From positions 62,070,390 through 62,134,389 of the forward strand of contig JAVMKO010000003.1 in assembly GCA_032164245.1 (NCBI GenBank): DNA of 64,000 nt, read 5' to 3'. Shown here in pieces: positions 24,171 to 35,680 of this stretch. Below the pieces are notes generated by a model. The model saw nothing but the letters and a program-made list of their open reading frames with translations, was not told the origin of the DNA and did not search any database. Source of the stretch: Sternotherus odoratus. Lineage: Eukaryota; Chordata; Testudines; Kinosternidae. Made by a program: the position numbers and the translations under genes. Numbering within the stretch: the first letter of the stretch is position 1; every line of letters begins with the position of its first letter.

Positions 24171-25192
24171 TCATAGAATCATAGGATTAGAAGAACTACA
24201 AAGGTCATCTAGTCTAACCCCCTGCCAATATGGAATGATTGCTGTATCTAAATTATCCAAGACAGACGGTGATCCAGCCCCCTTTTGAGAACCTCCAGTG
24301 AAAAAGCTTCCACAACCTGCCAAGGCAGCCTGTTCCATTGTCCTACCGTTTTTAACTTCTTACAATTAGGAATTTTTTTCCTGAAATTTAATCTAAATCT
24401 GCTCTGCTATAGTTTGAACCCACTGCCTCTGGTCCTGCTCTCTGTGGCAAAAGGAAGCAACTTTTCTCCATTTTTTTAATGGCAGCCCTTCAAGTATCTA
24501 AAGACCTCTATCACATCCCCATTAATCTCCTGTTTTTCAAATTAAAGTGGAAACATACCCAGTTCCTTCAACCTTGCCACTGCTTTCCCTCATCCATCAA
24601 ATTAGTTACCCTAACAAAGAAGGAAATCAAGCTGGTTTGCCATGATTTATTGTTGGTAAATCCATGCTGGCTGCTAGTGATTACCCTTCATCCTCCAGGT
24701 ATTTGCAAATTAGATATTTTGTACATGGCTCTAGTATGGTGGTGGGGAACCTGCAGACTGCAGGCTGCATACAGCCATCAAAGTAAGCTGATTGAGGACT
24801 GAAAGACATTTTGTGTACATTGACCGTCTGTATGGACGGCCCCTCTACAGCTCCCAGTGGCCGCGGTTCGCTGTTCTCAGCCAATGGGAGCTGCAAGAAG
24901 CGGCGGGACACGGGGATGTGCTTCCCAGATATCGAAGTCAGGCTGACTTTTCCTTTTTCCCATTTTTAAAGATGGGTACTATGTTAGCCCTTTTCCAGTC
25001 TTCCAGGACCTCTCCTGTTGTCCATGAGTTCGTAAATATTATTGCTAGTGGTTCCAAGATTTCTTCATCTAATTCTTTCAATACCCTCAAATGAATAGAA
25101 TCCAGCCTTGCTGATTTGAATTAATTCAGATTGGTCAAAAGATCTCTGATGTGTTTTTTACTTATCCTGATCTGCATCCCTTCCCCTTTATT
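24171..25192 (-). mobile_element. CR1 LINE, minus strand, interrupted
   Basis: It starts tcatagaatcataggattag, the inverted CR1 3' end, followed by aggtcatctagtctaacccc. It continues through ORF2-derived sequence with aatccatgctggctgctagt to gatctgcatcccttcc. Reading is minus strand. All frames are broken. A hAT piece lies inside at 24737-24918; CR1 similarity resumes with cttcccagatatcgaagtca. Confidence 0.85.
24737..24918. mobile_element. hAT fragment inserted in the CR1
   Basis: It begins tggtggggaacctgcagact, continues with gcaggctgcatacagcc (a worn gcggcccgcgggcc-type hAT end), and includes cagctcccagtggccgcggt and ccaatgggagctgcaagaag, which are mutually inverted. The right terminus is absent, and no 8-bp duplication is seen. 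It therefore seems truncated at its right end, where cttccc is shared by both sequences. Confidence 0.65.
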
Positions 25193-25413
25193 GTAACTTC
25201 GCTAACAACTTACAGCTGTTGTTTACAAATTGTGGTTTATAGAGCACTTTCTCATAATCCAGAGAATGAAACATTTTGAGAAGGAAGCAATAATCAGTTT
25301 GTCTCTGAGTCCACTGAGTGCAAAAGGGGGAATTTAGAACACCTGCTTTTCAATATAATAAACCCATCCATGTAAATGTAAAAATGCTGTTATATGCATT
25401 TTTTATCCTCCAT

Positions 25414-25674
25414 CAGTGGTGCTGGAACATTTTTAATAGTGGGGGTGCTGAAAGCCATCCCCCTTACCCCATCTGCATCTCCCCCAGAGCTGGGGCCGGG
25501 AGCAGGACCATGTGTTCGGGAGGGCGGGAGGGATCCAGACAGGGGTAAAGGGGCTGAGTCTGGGGATGGCAGCTGGTGCCTCAAGTGCAGGACCAGGCAT
25601 TGAGCCCAGGTGTGGGGTCCATAAAACCTGGGGGTACTGCAACACCTCCTGCACCCCTAGTTTCCATGCCTATA
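25414..25674. mobile_element. hAT-type MITE with perfect target duplication
   Basis: The element starts CAGTGGTGCTGGAACA, typical of hAT tips. It is flanked by TCCTCCAT at 25406-25413 and 25675-25682; the match extends to ten bases, TATCCTCCAT. The right end, gcacccctagtttccatgcc, is a worn inverse of the left. The interior is GC-rich and produces several overlapping spurious frames on both strands. Confidence 0.8.
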
Positions 25675-25682
25675 TCCTCCAT

Positions 25683-26580
25683 GACAGGTTTAATGATAAC
25701 ACACCCCCACGAACAGACAGAAATAGTTCATCTTTCTAGTCCTGAAACATTTAGGACTATAATATAGCTTGAGCAACTCAAATCACACATTCAAAAAATA
25801 ATTGCCATTTTAAACTAAACCCAGACTGAACAGACCAATTACTGTAGTTGCATCATTGTACAATATTATGCTCCTTTATCTGCTGTAGTCGTGTGCATGA
25901 CTCTTCTATCATAATTATAATCATATTACTTTTTCATTCTTACATGTCAACTGAAATTGTATAAAAATGGTTCCAACAATTTGAATAACTTGTGAAGTTT
26001 GGACTGGTTTTCTGTGGTCTCATTCTGAATATGAAAATCAATAGATAATAACTATTTTTCCCATCTGTAATTGCTGTGAGTGTTGAATTCTAATGTAGTG
26101 AACATTAAAATAAAGAGGCATTTACTTTGCTACTTTGAGTTACAGATGACAAAGAAATGTAGAAGAAAAAGAATGAAAAAGTCTAAAATTATGCAATGCA
26201 AGTTCTTGGCACCTGAAGGAAAGTGATAGTGTGTGATATCCCCACCTAATGTAATGAGTGATCGCTACCCAGTGCATCAAAGGAATGCAAACCTACCTAT
26301 TTTCCCTACAAGTATGTCCTGAGGGAGTAGAAACTTCTTCCCATTCCCCATCTGACAATCATTAAAACTATATATGTGAACAAGAATCACTATGATTCAA
26401 TATCAAATCTTATCTATATCCTACTGTATGACTGATGTCCAATATATTTTGCTTTCAGTTCTGAGAACTTCTGTGGTCAGTTGTGGGCAACTCACTATCA
26501 AAAAGATATTGATAAACTGAAACAAGAGTTCAGATAAGAGTTGCAAAAATTACCAGAGTGCTGGAGGGATTGATTTATGA
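25683..26580. other. Nothing recognised
   Basis: AT-rich with no repeat boundaries or coding signal. Confidence 0.4.
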
Positions 26581-27999
26581 GGGCATGTCTACACTAGCAA
26601 CATACAGTAATTAAGTTGATTGTGCATGACCACACCACACTCCTTGTTGGTGGAGCACATCCTCACTGACAGCACTTGCATCGATGCAGAGAGGTTAGCT
26701 ATCCCACAGTACAACTTGCTGGGGATGGGGGGTGGGAAGGGCTTGCAGTGCCTCATGGGAGAAAAACATTCTCACAGGGGTAACTGGCAAGACAGCTTGA
26801 ACGTCCCATGAGTCCGTTTTCTCCCTCACCAATTTCATCTCAATCTAACAATATTTTGTGTCTTTTTTCCCCCAAAAGCCCAGCAAGCTCATGAATTCAC
26901 CACCTGCAGAGAAGCATGGACCCCGCACAACTTTGCACTATTGTGGTGAGCACTGCAAACTCCATGTGCCTTTCCTATAGTATTTCCGGAGCCAATGAGA
27001 GGAATCACCATGCAGAACATGGCAACTTTCTTCACCCTGTTAGAAGCCAGGGAACTAAACAATTCCTTGTTGCTGTTGGCTGTCGCAGAGCAGCTGAACA
27101 TGGTGCAGTACTGGTTCTGATCCGGAGAAACAAGCACTGACTGATTGGATCATGTCATTATGATGGTATGGGATGATGAGCAGTGGCTGCTTAACTTTTG
27201 TATGTTGAAGGCCACTTTTCTGGAACTATGTGCAGAGTTCGCCCCAGCCCTGCAGCACAGCAACATTAAAGTGAAACCTTCTCTGACAGTGGAGAAGCAA
27301 GTGGCAATTGCTGTGTGGAAGCTTGCATCACCAGACTGCTACTAGTCAGTCAGGAATCCATTTGGAGTCAGGAAATCCACTGACGGGGTTGCTGTGATCT
27401 AGGTATGCAGGGCCATTAATCACATTCTACTAAGAAGGGTTGTTACTCTGGGCAATGTGCAGGACATGCTCCATGGTTTTGCCACATTTGGATCCCCTAA
27501 CTAATGGGGTGATAGATGGCACGCATGATGCCTATCTTGGCATCAGACTACTTTGCCACCCAATAAATAAATAGAAAGGGCTATTTGCTATGGTATTTGC
27601 TATCTATGCTATTTGCTATAGAAAGGGCTATTTGTTGCAAGCACTGGTGGATCACAAGGGCATTTTGCTGACATCAACATGGGATGGTCTGAGAAGGTGC
27701 ACAACACACACATCTTTATGAAAATAGGCCTGTTCAAAAACCTGCAAGTAGGGATTTTTCTTTCTGGTCCGCAAAATCACCGTTGGAGCCGTTGAAATGC
27801 CAGTATAGAACCTGGAAGAACCATCTTACCTCTTATTTCCATGGATCATGAGGCTGTACACTGGACACCTGGAGAAGAGCAGGAATGCTTCAACAATAGT
27901 CTCAGCAAGTGCAGAATAACAGTTGAATGTCTGGTTGCATTTGGCCACTTGAAGAGTTGCTGGTGCAGTTTGTTCACTAGGTTAGACCTCAGTGGAAAT
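26581..27999 (+). mobile_element. PIF/Harbinger transposon, decayed, right end missing
   Basis: The left end is gggcatgtctacactagcaa at 26581, the Harbinger end pattern also found at 7044 and, inverted, at 43212-43230. The body contains a transposase remnant from about 27157 to 27960 (separate entry). An upstream region at 26892-27140 is open for 74 codons but unassigned. The right end is lost where the tatatata-bordered element begins at about 28002, so the copy was truncated or invaded there. Confidence 0.8.
27157..27960 (+). pseudogene. Harbinger-type transposase pseudogene
   Basis: The frame from 27145 reads WDDEQWLLNFCMLKATFLEL and, later, VEKQVAIAVWKLASPDCY before a stop at 27343-27345. 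This is the helix-turn-helix-like N-terminal part of HARBI1-type transposases. Further pieces appear after frame changes: GVIDGTH (first catalytic Asp codon 27515-27517), GHFADIN-type and GWSEKVH (27660-27710, after a one-base loss; the usual HD after V is HN), and CFNNSLSKCRITVEC (Glu codon 27925-27927). A local duplication of aaagggctatttgct at 27575-27632 breaks the middle. At least three disruptions, so dead. Confidence 0.8.
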
Positions 28000-28059
28000 T
28001 ATATATATAACTAGCATAAGTGCCCGGCGTTGCTCGGGTCAGTCGGAGGTGGGGAGGGG

Positions 28060-29085
28060 GCAGACAGTTGACACCCCCTGACCAACCCCAACACCCACCC
28101 TTCACCCACCCTGACACCTTCCCACCCCCCCGACCAACCCCAAGACCCCCCGGCTCACTTACCCCCCCGACCAAACCCGACAACCCCACCTGACCCCCCA
28201 AAACAAACCCAACACCCCCACCTCACCCCCCGACCAAACCCGACACCCCCACCTCACCCCCTGAGCAAACCCGACACCCCCACCTCACCCCCCGACCGAA
28301 CAGTGTATTTAATAATCTGTGTGCTACACAGTGCACCGTGAGCCGGGGGGGGGGGGGGTGTCGGGTTTGGTCGGGGGGTCAGGTGGGGGTGTTGGGTTTG
28401 CTTGGGGGGGTCAGGTGGGGTTGTCGGGTTTGGTCGGGGGGTAAGTGAGCCGGGGGGTGTAGGGTTTGGTCTGGGGGGGTGGGAAGGTGTTGGGGTGGGT
28501 GAGGGGTGAGTGTTGCGGTTGGTCAGGGGGTGTTGCGGTTGGTGGGGGGTTGAGGTGGGGGTGTCAGGTTTGCTTGGGGGGATGAGGTAGGGGTGTCGGG
28601 TTCGGTCGGGGGTAAGTGAGCCGGGGAGGTGTCGGGTTTGGTCTGGGGGGGTGGGAAGGTGTCGTGGTGGGTGAGGGGTGAGGGGTGGGTGTTGGGGTTG
28701 GTCAGGGGGTGTTGCGGTTGGTGGGGGGGTGAGGTGGCGGTGTCGGGTTTGGTCGGGGGGTAAGTGAGCCGGGGAGGGGGTGTCGGGTTTGGTCTGGGCA
28801 CCCACCCCAACACCTTCCCCCCCCCAGACCAAACCCAACACCCACACCACACCCCTCACCCCCCCGACACCTTCCCACACCCCCAGACCAACCCCGACAC
28901 CCCCCCGGCTCACTTACCCCCCGACCAAACCCGACACCCCCACCTCACCCCCCCAAGCAAACCCAACACCCCCACCTCACCCCCCCCCACCAACCGCAAC
29001 ACCCCCTGACCAACCCCAACATCCCCACCTCACCCCCCGACCGAACCCGACACCCCCACCTCACTTACCGTCCCACCAAACCCAA
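28060..29085. repeat. Strand-switching G/C-rich tandem arrays
   Basis: 28060-28310 is C-rich on the plus strand with units of about 30-31 bp (cgacacccccacctcacccc). 28340-28797 is the inverse, G-rich (ggtgggggtgtcgggtttgg). 28800-29085 is C-rich again. In the G-rich arm a higher-order period is visible: ggtaagtgagccgggg recurs at about 28440, 28611 and 28759. The two junctions are an AT-rich spacer (28311-28338) and a tight turn near 28797. The second and third blocks could pair over nearly 280 bp. Confidence 0.85.
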
Positions 29086-29104
29086 CTCAGATCCGTCGCA
29101 GGGG

Positions 29105-29440
29105 GGGAGGGGGCCCAGAGCCGAGGGATTCCGGGGACCTTCGCAGGTGGGGGGGGGCACAGAGCTGATGGAGTCCGGGGTTGAGGTGGGAGGGGCAGAG
29201 AACTAAGGGCTCTCCGGGGTTCCGTTGGGAGGGGGAGGGGCAGAGAACTGAGGGCTCTCCGGGGTTCCGTTGGGAGGGGGGAGGGCCAGAGAACTGAGGG
29301 ATCTCCGGGGTTCCGTTGGGAGGGGGGAGGGGCAGAGAATGGAGGGATCTCCGGGGTTCCGTTGGGAGGGGGGAGGGGCAGAGAACTGAGGGATCTCCGG
29401 GGTTCCGTTGGAGGAGGAGGGGTGAGCTGAGCGAGTGAGG
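29105..29440. repeat. 46-bp minisatellite
   Basis: ggggttccgttggg recurs at 45-46 base steps (29220, 29265, 29311, 29357, 29403), with cagagaactgagggatctcc between. About six units, degenerating at the left end. Confidence 0.9.
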
Positions 29441-29644
29441 TGTCTGTTGGAGGGGGGTATTATGACATCATCACCACCTAACCGCCCAGCCGATGTGATT
29501 GGCCCTGAAAGACTTTCACCCCTGGGGGGCGTCAGAGGTGAGATCCGAAAATTTTTCGACCCTTACCAGCATCTAGACCCCAAGACCCCTCACTGTACCA
29601 AATTTCAAGTCTCTGGCTCAAACGGTGCGGGAGGAGTTCGCAGT

Positions 29645-29690
29645 CATACGTACATACATACATACATACATACACACATACATACACCAC
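29645..29690. repeat. (CATA)n microsatellite
   Basis: Runs of cata/tacg units adjoining the right end of the unclassified element; such tails are part of that element type. Confidence 0.85.
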
Positions 29691-29718
29691 TTGACTTTTA
29701 TATATATAGATTTATCTA

Positions 29719-32700
29719 AAAACTAAAAACACCACAACCCTCATTTGAATAAATGGAGTTATCAGGAATTTTCACCTAATTAAAGTTCATACTAGAGCAC
29801 CGCAATCTGGCTCAGTGTGTTACATGTCCCCCATTATGCCTGATTCAGAGAGGATTTGATGCTACTTCAGCTTCTACCTAGAGAATTTAATTCTTTAGCT
29901 CAAGCTTCAGGCTCTGAAGTCATTCTTGGTGATAATTAAGAGTATGGCCATTTTGCTGTCTGTCCATCTGTCTAAGAATTTGATACTGTTGTCCTTCACC
30001 ATAGTATCTGAGCATCTTCCATGTAAAATAAAAAGCAATAACAGAGCCCCTAGTGGAATTCATTATTCAAATATCCATGAAAATATTTGCACAGGAGGAA
30101 TGAAGGCCAAATTCTGCCTTTAGATATGTGGAAATAAGTCCCACTTCATGATTTAGCCCAACTTTTTTTTGACATGACATACTTTTCTAAAAAACGGAAG
30201 CAGGTCTTATTTATTAGTGTAATTTAGCCCTTCAATCCATTCTAACAATTTATTCTTTATGATAGACTCCTGGTTCAAATGTGTTTTTTGGTTTTTTTTT
30301 GAAAGACATGATTTAAGCTCCAACCATCTGGCTTTACTGTTTTCCTCAAATATCTATGTTAAAATGGTTCTGAGCTGCTCCTAAAAATCCCTTTTGTGCT
30401 CCAGATTATAAACCTGATTTAAACATTTAAGTTTTGTGACAACAAAACTAGCTGGTCATATCCTTGTCTTCATCTCCCAACTCTGTGAACACTCAAGGCA
30501 TAGTGATTTGGAAATGTTCATCATTTTCTAATGGGAACACCTTCCAGAAAGTTTTACTCAGTTTCTCAGCCCAGTTTTTGTCCTCAATAAGGTTTCCCCT
30601 GCTTGATATTTTGGTAGTTCTATGGTAACCTTTCTGCTTGCATTTTTTTAATATATTTTGAAGACAATTCATTGTTCTTCCTAATATCTTCATGTACAAA
30701 CCTCTCATACTTTTGCTTTAACTATTATTCAGCATGCTGCAAACAATTCATCGAGCCTAATCTTTACTTCTTCCTTTACCCAACTCTTCCATTTTTATAA
30801 AGGCTTTTCTCCTTTGACTAACAGACTTTTAATCTCTCTGGTAACCTAGGATCACTGTTTTTGTACCTACCATCTTTCTTGAAAACTGGGATAAATCTGC
30901 ACTGTGTACTAAGTAGAATGATCTTGAATGCATATCTTGACCCTTAAAATAGTTTTTGCAGTTAATCTTTGAGTGCACCTATAACTATTTAAACAATTAC
31001 TTTATCAAATTTTCAAATATTAAAGTTATTTTCTGACTGTTTTTGTTCAGTAACCAAAGACTCACATCACTGCATTATGCTACTGCCAAGTAGACCCAAA
31101 GATCTCTAATATATATATTTCAAAACCAGTGATAATTAGGTCCAGAAGTGTTTCTACCACATGATATAAAAAGCATTGCAATCTAATCTCTGCCAATTTA
31201 GGTGTAGATCACAAATTCTTCTGATCCTGTGACCAGATCAATATACATTTAGGCTACAAATGGTTTTACACAAGCTGCCAAAATGGGCACAAGTGAAGAC
31301 GTTTTAAAATCCTAGTGAATGTCTAAAATCTGCAGAATAGACCTGTTAATCTCAACATTGCTATCAATAACGAGCAATTAATCTAGAGATATGGGTTGTT
31401 TTTAATATTATCATATTAACCCAGACTTTCCCAATCTTCAGAGTAAAACAATTGCTCCTGTTTTATTTTTCCAAAAGCCAGTAAACTCATATACATCTCC
31501 AGGAATAAAGGATACTATAAAACATTTTTTTCTGGTGGCCTCTGGAAGGCTTAAGCATCCAGAAAAAGAAAGCCATGCTATGCATCTTCATAACTGTTTC
31601 TTACAGGCATAATAGGATATAACTAAGTGATCACAGCATCTGTTCCAGCATACTTAAGGTCAAACTTTTATAATACTAAATGAGTAGTTTAGGTTTTCAG
31701 TTTCTAGGAAGCAATATTATTTAGAATGAAGATCAGGACTGTACTAAACATTGCAACTAATTTGAAAATTGAGATTTAGACATTCAGAAATGATTCTGAA
31801 CTATTTTGACTATTATAGTGAGTATTTTTATGTTGCAACCATGCTTTAAGTTAAAAGGTATATTTAGTTATTTTTAGTGCTTAAATATGTTGAGCAAGAT
31901 CCTCAACTGATATAAATTGGCACACCTCCATTCTCTTTCACTGCATCTGTTGTTTGAAGGGGCACTTTATTTTGAAGCAACATATGATCTTGTGTTACTT
32001 TATATACATAACACCCTCATTGAGCCAACATATATGCATGATATGAATAGGACAAGGAGCCCTACTTTTAAAAAATGAACTAAATTCAATTCGGGGACAT
32101 CAAATCTTCCAAAAAGTAATGAAGAAGAAATATCAAATACATGTATTTAAATGCCCTCTCCTCAGTGCAATACATGGCAAATTGAAGTACAACATGCAAA
32201 TTTAATTATTCTCATATATGTAGACAATGGACTTTGTGTGACATTAGTCATCATGAACATTTGAGTATATCATGAACATGGGAATTGACTTATGCTACTA
32301 TTATGTATGTGATAGATTTCACATTCCAATGTGGGATGCATCCTCCAAAAGAGAAAAAGGCCTGCAAACTAAAAGGCTGCGTGGATCAGTGATTTCAGTG
32401 AGCCAGTTACTGAAAATAAGTTTTTTTTAAAAAAAGAATGAAAAGACAAACTTCTGGATATAAACATTATTCTCACCCAGGGGCAGAATTCTGTGGCCTC
32501 TCAGTAGCCCCTTTTCACACAGTAGCCCTTAAACAATGCAATGGCAACAACTGCATCAAAGAACCAAACACTGTTTCTAAGAGTAAATAAGTCATATGAC
32601 ACCATAAATATTTACATTGGCTTTGAGGTCTGGGAACAAAGGGAAAGGTAGATAAGAATACAAAGTTTATATGCACTGAAACTTTATTTTATTCCTTTTA

Positions 32701-33787
32701 AAGAGTTCAGGTCTCTATTTTTACCATTTCTTGTGTTTGGATTGAAAAAAAAATATGCCTACTTTAGAGAGGCACATGTATGATATCCTATGAAAAACAA
32801 GATCATCATTCCAAGTGAGGTGACTACTGGATACAGTTCAAGTCTCTGCATATAATTTGGCAGAAGCAGGGACTTAAATCTGAACTGGCTTTGAATGCTG
32901 CCTTCCTGGAGTTGTGGAGGCAAAGAACTTTATTAGTGTTGACACCTAGAGTATATGAAAGGGTTACTTTTTAGTGGGGTTGGGCTTGATAGCCCTTGGG
33001 ATACCTTCCAGTTTGTCTTATTTTCCCACAGCTCATGTTTCAGAGCTTCTGCCCATCACCTGCAGGGGTCAGGAATGGATTTGATTTTTTCCCAAAAATG
33101 TATTCAGATTTGGGGGTTTTGTGTTACTCTTTCCTTTGAACCCTTAGGGATACTCCTAGCTGGAGATGGGACACTGGACAGAAAGGGCAATGCTCTGAGG
33201 TGGTACTGATAACTGCATTTATAATGTAAGAACCAATAAATGATCCTCTTCTTCACATCGTCACCCTCCATCTCTTAATTTAAAGAAGTTTGCTCAGATG
33301 AGTAAAATTGCCATAATCTTTGTGAGGTCATCAACTCATTGTCAAAGTGAAGATGGCCTCACATCTTAATTACATTTTAGCTGTAATTCTTTTAATATTT
33401 TTAAGCAATCTTTTAAGATAATGACTGGTGTACTTATTTTCTCTGGCTCCTATTAAAGTAAAATGTGATGTAACCATTCCAAGTTGGAGGGCCCAGATCC
33501 ATGTGGGTCTGCATGCCACAATTAAAAAAAAATGGAGCCCAAAAGTAAGGTTCCTATGTCTGTATTTAAGTGCCTAAATAAACATCCTGATTTCAAAAGT
33601 TCTCAGTATGAGCACCTACCTGCTTTGAGAATCAGTCTACTTATTTAAGTGTCTACATATTGACAGAGGAATATAACTCTAATTTAAAAGATTATTTTTG
33701 AAAAAAAAACAACCATCATATATGTAGACCATACATACAAATGGCACAGTTAGAGCTAGAGACAGGTGAATTCAAGGAGTGGAAAGA
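29719..33787. other. Long unrecognised AT-rich interval
   Basis: No exon, RNA gene or clear transposon end. Near 31905 caagatcctcaactgatata then aattggcacacctcc resembles the left arm of the AGATC-TCAGCTGGTGTAAAT palindrome at 35591, without a preserved right arm. Confidence 0.4.
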
Positions 33788-33789
33788 GA

Positions 33790-33812
33790 AAGGAGGAGGA
33801 GGAGGAGGGGTC
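33790..33812. repeat. Short GGA-rich purine run
   Basis: aggaggaggaggaggagggg, followed by a tggtggtggtggg patch. Confidence 0.8.
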
Positions 33813-35377
33813 ATGGTGGTGGTGGGAGGGATTGTCAAATACTTGGAATAAATCTCAACAATTTGTTTTGCTGATATTCCCAACTCCTTTTATTTGTTTA
33901 TTTGTCAACATTTTCACTTGCAACAATGTTCAAGTAGTAAAAGTCAAATATACAAGCTCAACTTCTTTTGTGTCCATAGGGAAACCAGGCATATTGCAAA
34001 TAAATGGTTCCCTTTCAAGTGAACGATAGGCTTTGGTGTCTGTTTCACCAAATTAACCATGTAAAAGATATAAATTAACGGGATAATATTGCCAGCTTCC
34101 ATGATTCCTGCACTATGTCACATTGATCTGTACTCAATGTAGGCTATGGTTTCTTAGTAAGCGGTGGCATTTTCCCACAATTAATGGAAGTAACAAGTGA
34201 TATTAGCCCACAGGAACAAGATTGTCTTATCTCCCTCATAGCATGCAAGAGGTGTCATCACTTCACTTAACTTCAAGGTAATTAGCTTTAATTTGCTTGT
34301 CGATTTGATAGTGTATCTTAATCTTTCATAACATAGGGCTCCTAATGAGAACAAAATTAAAGAATTCTCTAAATTGGAAATTTTGATTGTGATTATATTA
34401 TGATATCGTTAATTATATTTCAGAGAACGTGCTTTAATGTGTATAGCAGATCAATAACACCTTAGGAATCCTAGGGGACATTTTCTGGGGACTTAGGATA
34501 GGATAGAATATGTTCTCAAGGCTGGAGATAGTTATTGCTCTTATAAAATTGTCACCTGCTCCAATGCCCACTGAATTCAGTACAAAGAATCCCATTGTCT
34601 TCAATGGGTGGTGGATCAGGTTTTTAGAAAACAAAACTTCACCACAGAATTAGCAACATTGTCAGTAAGTATAGGGGATTTTCAGTAACTCTTTATGATA
34701 ATGTTAAGACAGCAGGCCCGTATCAGTAGGTTAGTGAACATTACTTTTCAAGAAAGTAAGTTTGGAAAAAAAAAAAAGCAAATAGCTCCCCTCCCCCCAA
34801 ATATTAGACACTCAAGAATTCAGGTTAGACTTACAAGAAACTTAATGGAAGAGAAATTCATAGTTCTGGTAGCCAAACTACCTGAGATCTTTGCCCATAG
34901 TCTGATTTGAGAAAATTAGGAACTGATGTTACTTTACCCATGCATGCAAACAGTTTCACTTTCTCAGGGACCACAAAAAGTAGCAGGCCTACATTTTATC
35001 ACTTTTAAAATTATTTTTATTACAGTAATACGTAGGGGCCTCCCCATCAGGGAAATCAAAGAGTTGGTCCTTTAACTATATATAACTTTATGATTTACAG
35101 TGGAAGGGTTAGACAAACTTAGTAAGACTTGTAGTGAGATGGAGTGCGCCTTCAAGAAACATGGAAAGGTTTGCAGTGGGTTTCAGATCTCACTGATTTT
35201 CTTGAAGTTTACTAGGGGAGGGGGAGAGCAGTGAACCCCTATTCTTCTCTCTCCTCCGGTATTCACCTTCTTCCACACCCTACTGCTCCCTTCTTCACTT
35301 CCCCATCTTCACTCTGTTTGTACCTCCATTTCCTCCTCCTCCACTGCCCTCTAAAGCTCAATACTTTCTTTTATATT
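33813..35377. other. Nothing recognised
   Basis: AT-rich; pyrimidine-rich at 35240-35350. No gene signal. Confidence 0.4.
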
Positions 35378-35568
35378 AAGAATCAGAGAGGTAGCCGTGT
35401 TAGTCTGGAATAGCAGAGGTAACAAAGAGTCCCGTGGCACCTTAAAGACTAACTAAGGTATTGAAGCATAAGCTTTCGTGGGCTAATACCCACTTGGTCG
35501 GATGCCACGAAAGTTTATGTTTCAATACTTTAATTAGTCTTCAAGGTGCCACAGGACTCTTTGTTACC
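35378..35568. mobile_element. Penelope-like tail, foldback (inverted) insertion
   Basis: The minus-strand copy runs 35378-35505: inverted cagagaggtagccgtgttag, tagtctggaat, gtggcaccttaaagactaac and the hairpin. A plus-strand copy begins directly at 35506 inside the hairpin (cacgaaagtttatg) and runs to gactctttgttacc at 35568. The arms 35418-35480 and 35506-35568 are 63 bases each and match at 57 positions; all six differences are transitions. The loop is 25 bases. Confidence 0.85.
35466..35505 (-). ncRNA. Hammerhead-type fold, PLE foldback copy
   Basis: On the minus strand: GCAT, CCGACCA, extra A, stem II GTGGGT-ATTA-GCCCAC (last pair T-G wobble), GAAA, GCTT|ATGC. Compared with the sister copy at 56279 the core has ACC for ACG, changing the invariant G8. 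It is presumed inactive. Confidence 0.6.
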
Positions 35569-35590
35569 TTTTCATTTATTTGGGAGACAA

Positions 35591-35680
35591 AGGCCAGATC
35601 TTCAGCTGGTGTAAATCAGCAGAACTCATTTACCTTTAATGGAGCTATGCTGACAAACACAAGCTGAGGATCTGACCCTT
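35591..35680. mobile_element. Short palindromic MITE
   Basis: Left arm ggccagatcttcagctggtg then taaatcagc; right arm agctatgctgacaaacac then aagctgaggatctgaccctt. Complementing the right arm gives aagggtcagatcctcagctt, matching the left. Centre near cctttaatgg. Confidence 0.65.

Larger units (their letters stand above)
28002..29718. mobile_element. Unclassified element with tatatata ends and tandem-repeat interior
   Basis: Left border: attatatatataactagc, then a hairpin-like gcccggcgttgctcggg (28020-28037). Right border: accaaatttcaagtctctgg, aacggtgcgggaggagtt, a CATA microsatellite and tttatatatatagattta. The interior is three G/C-skewed arrays followed by a 46-bp minisatellite. I have seen such cccggcgttgc...aaatttcaagtct pairs in scattered animal repeats, but I cannot name the class. 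No transposase or reverse transcriptase is present. The 219-residue minus-strand frame here is repeat-derived. Confidence 0.55.

Noticed and set aside
25390..25767. Cluster of six overlapping frames
   Set aside because: Produced by the GC-rich interior of a hAT MITE with a clear 8-bp target duplication.
26889..27140. Overlapping plus and minus frames next to the Harbinger transposase as a possible second (Myb-like) gene
   Set aside because: No Trp-spaced Myb/SANT pattern is visible, and both strands are open over the same bases; left unassigned.
28254..28913. 219-residue minus-strand Pro/Thr-rich open frame
   Set aside because: Repeat translation across strand-switching arrays. All frames stay open because the unit lacks stops; no gene features.
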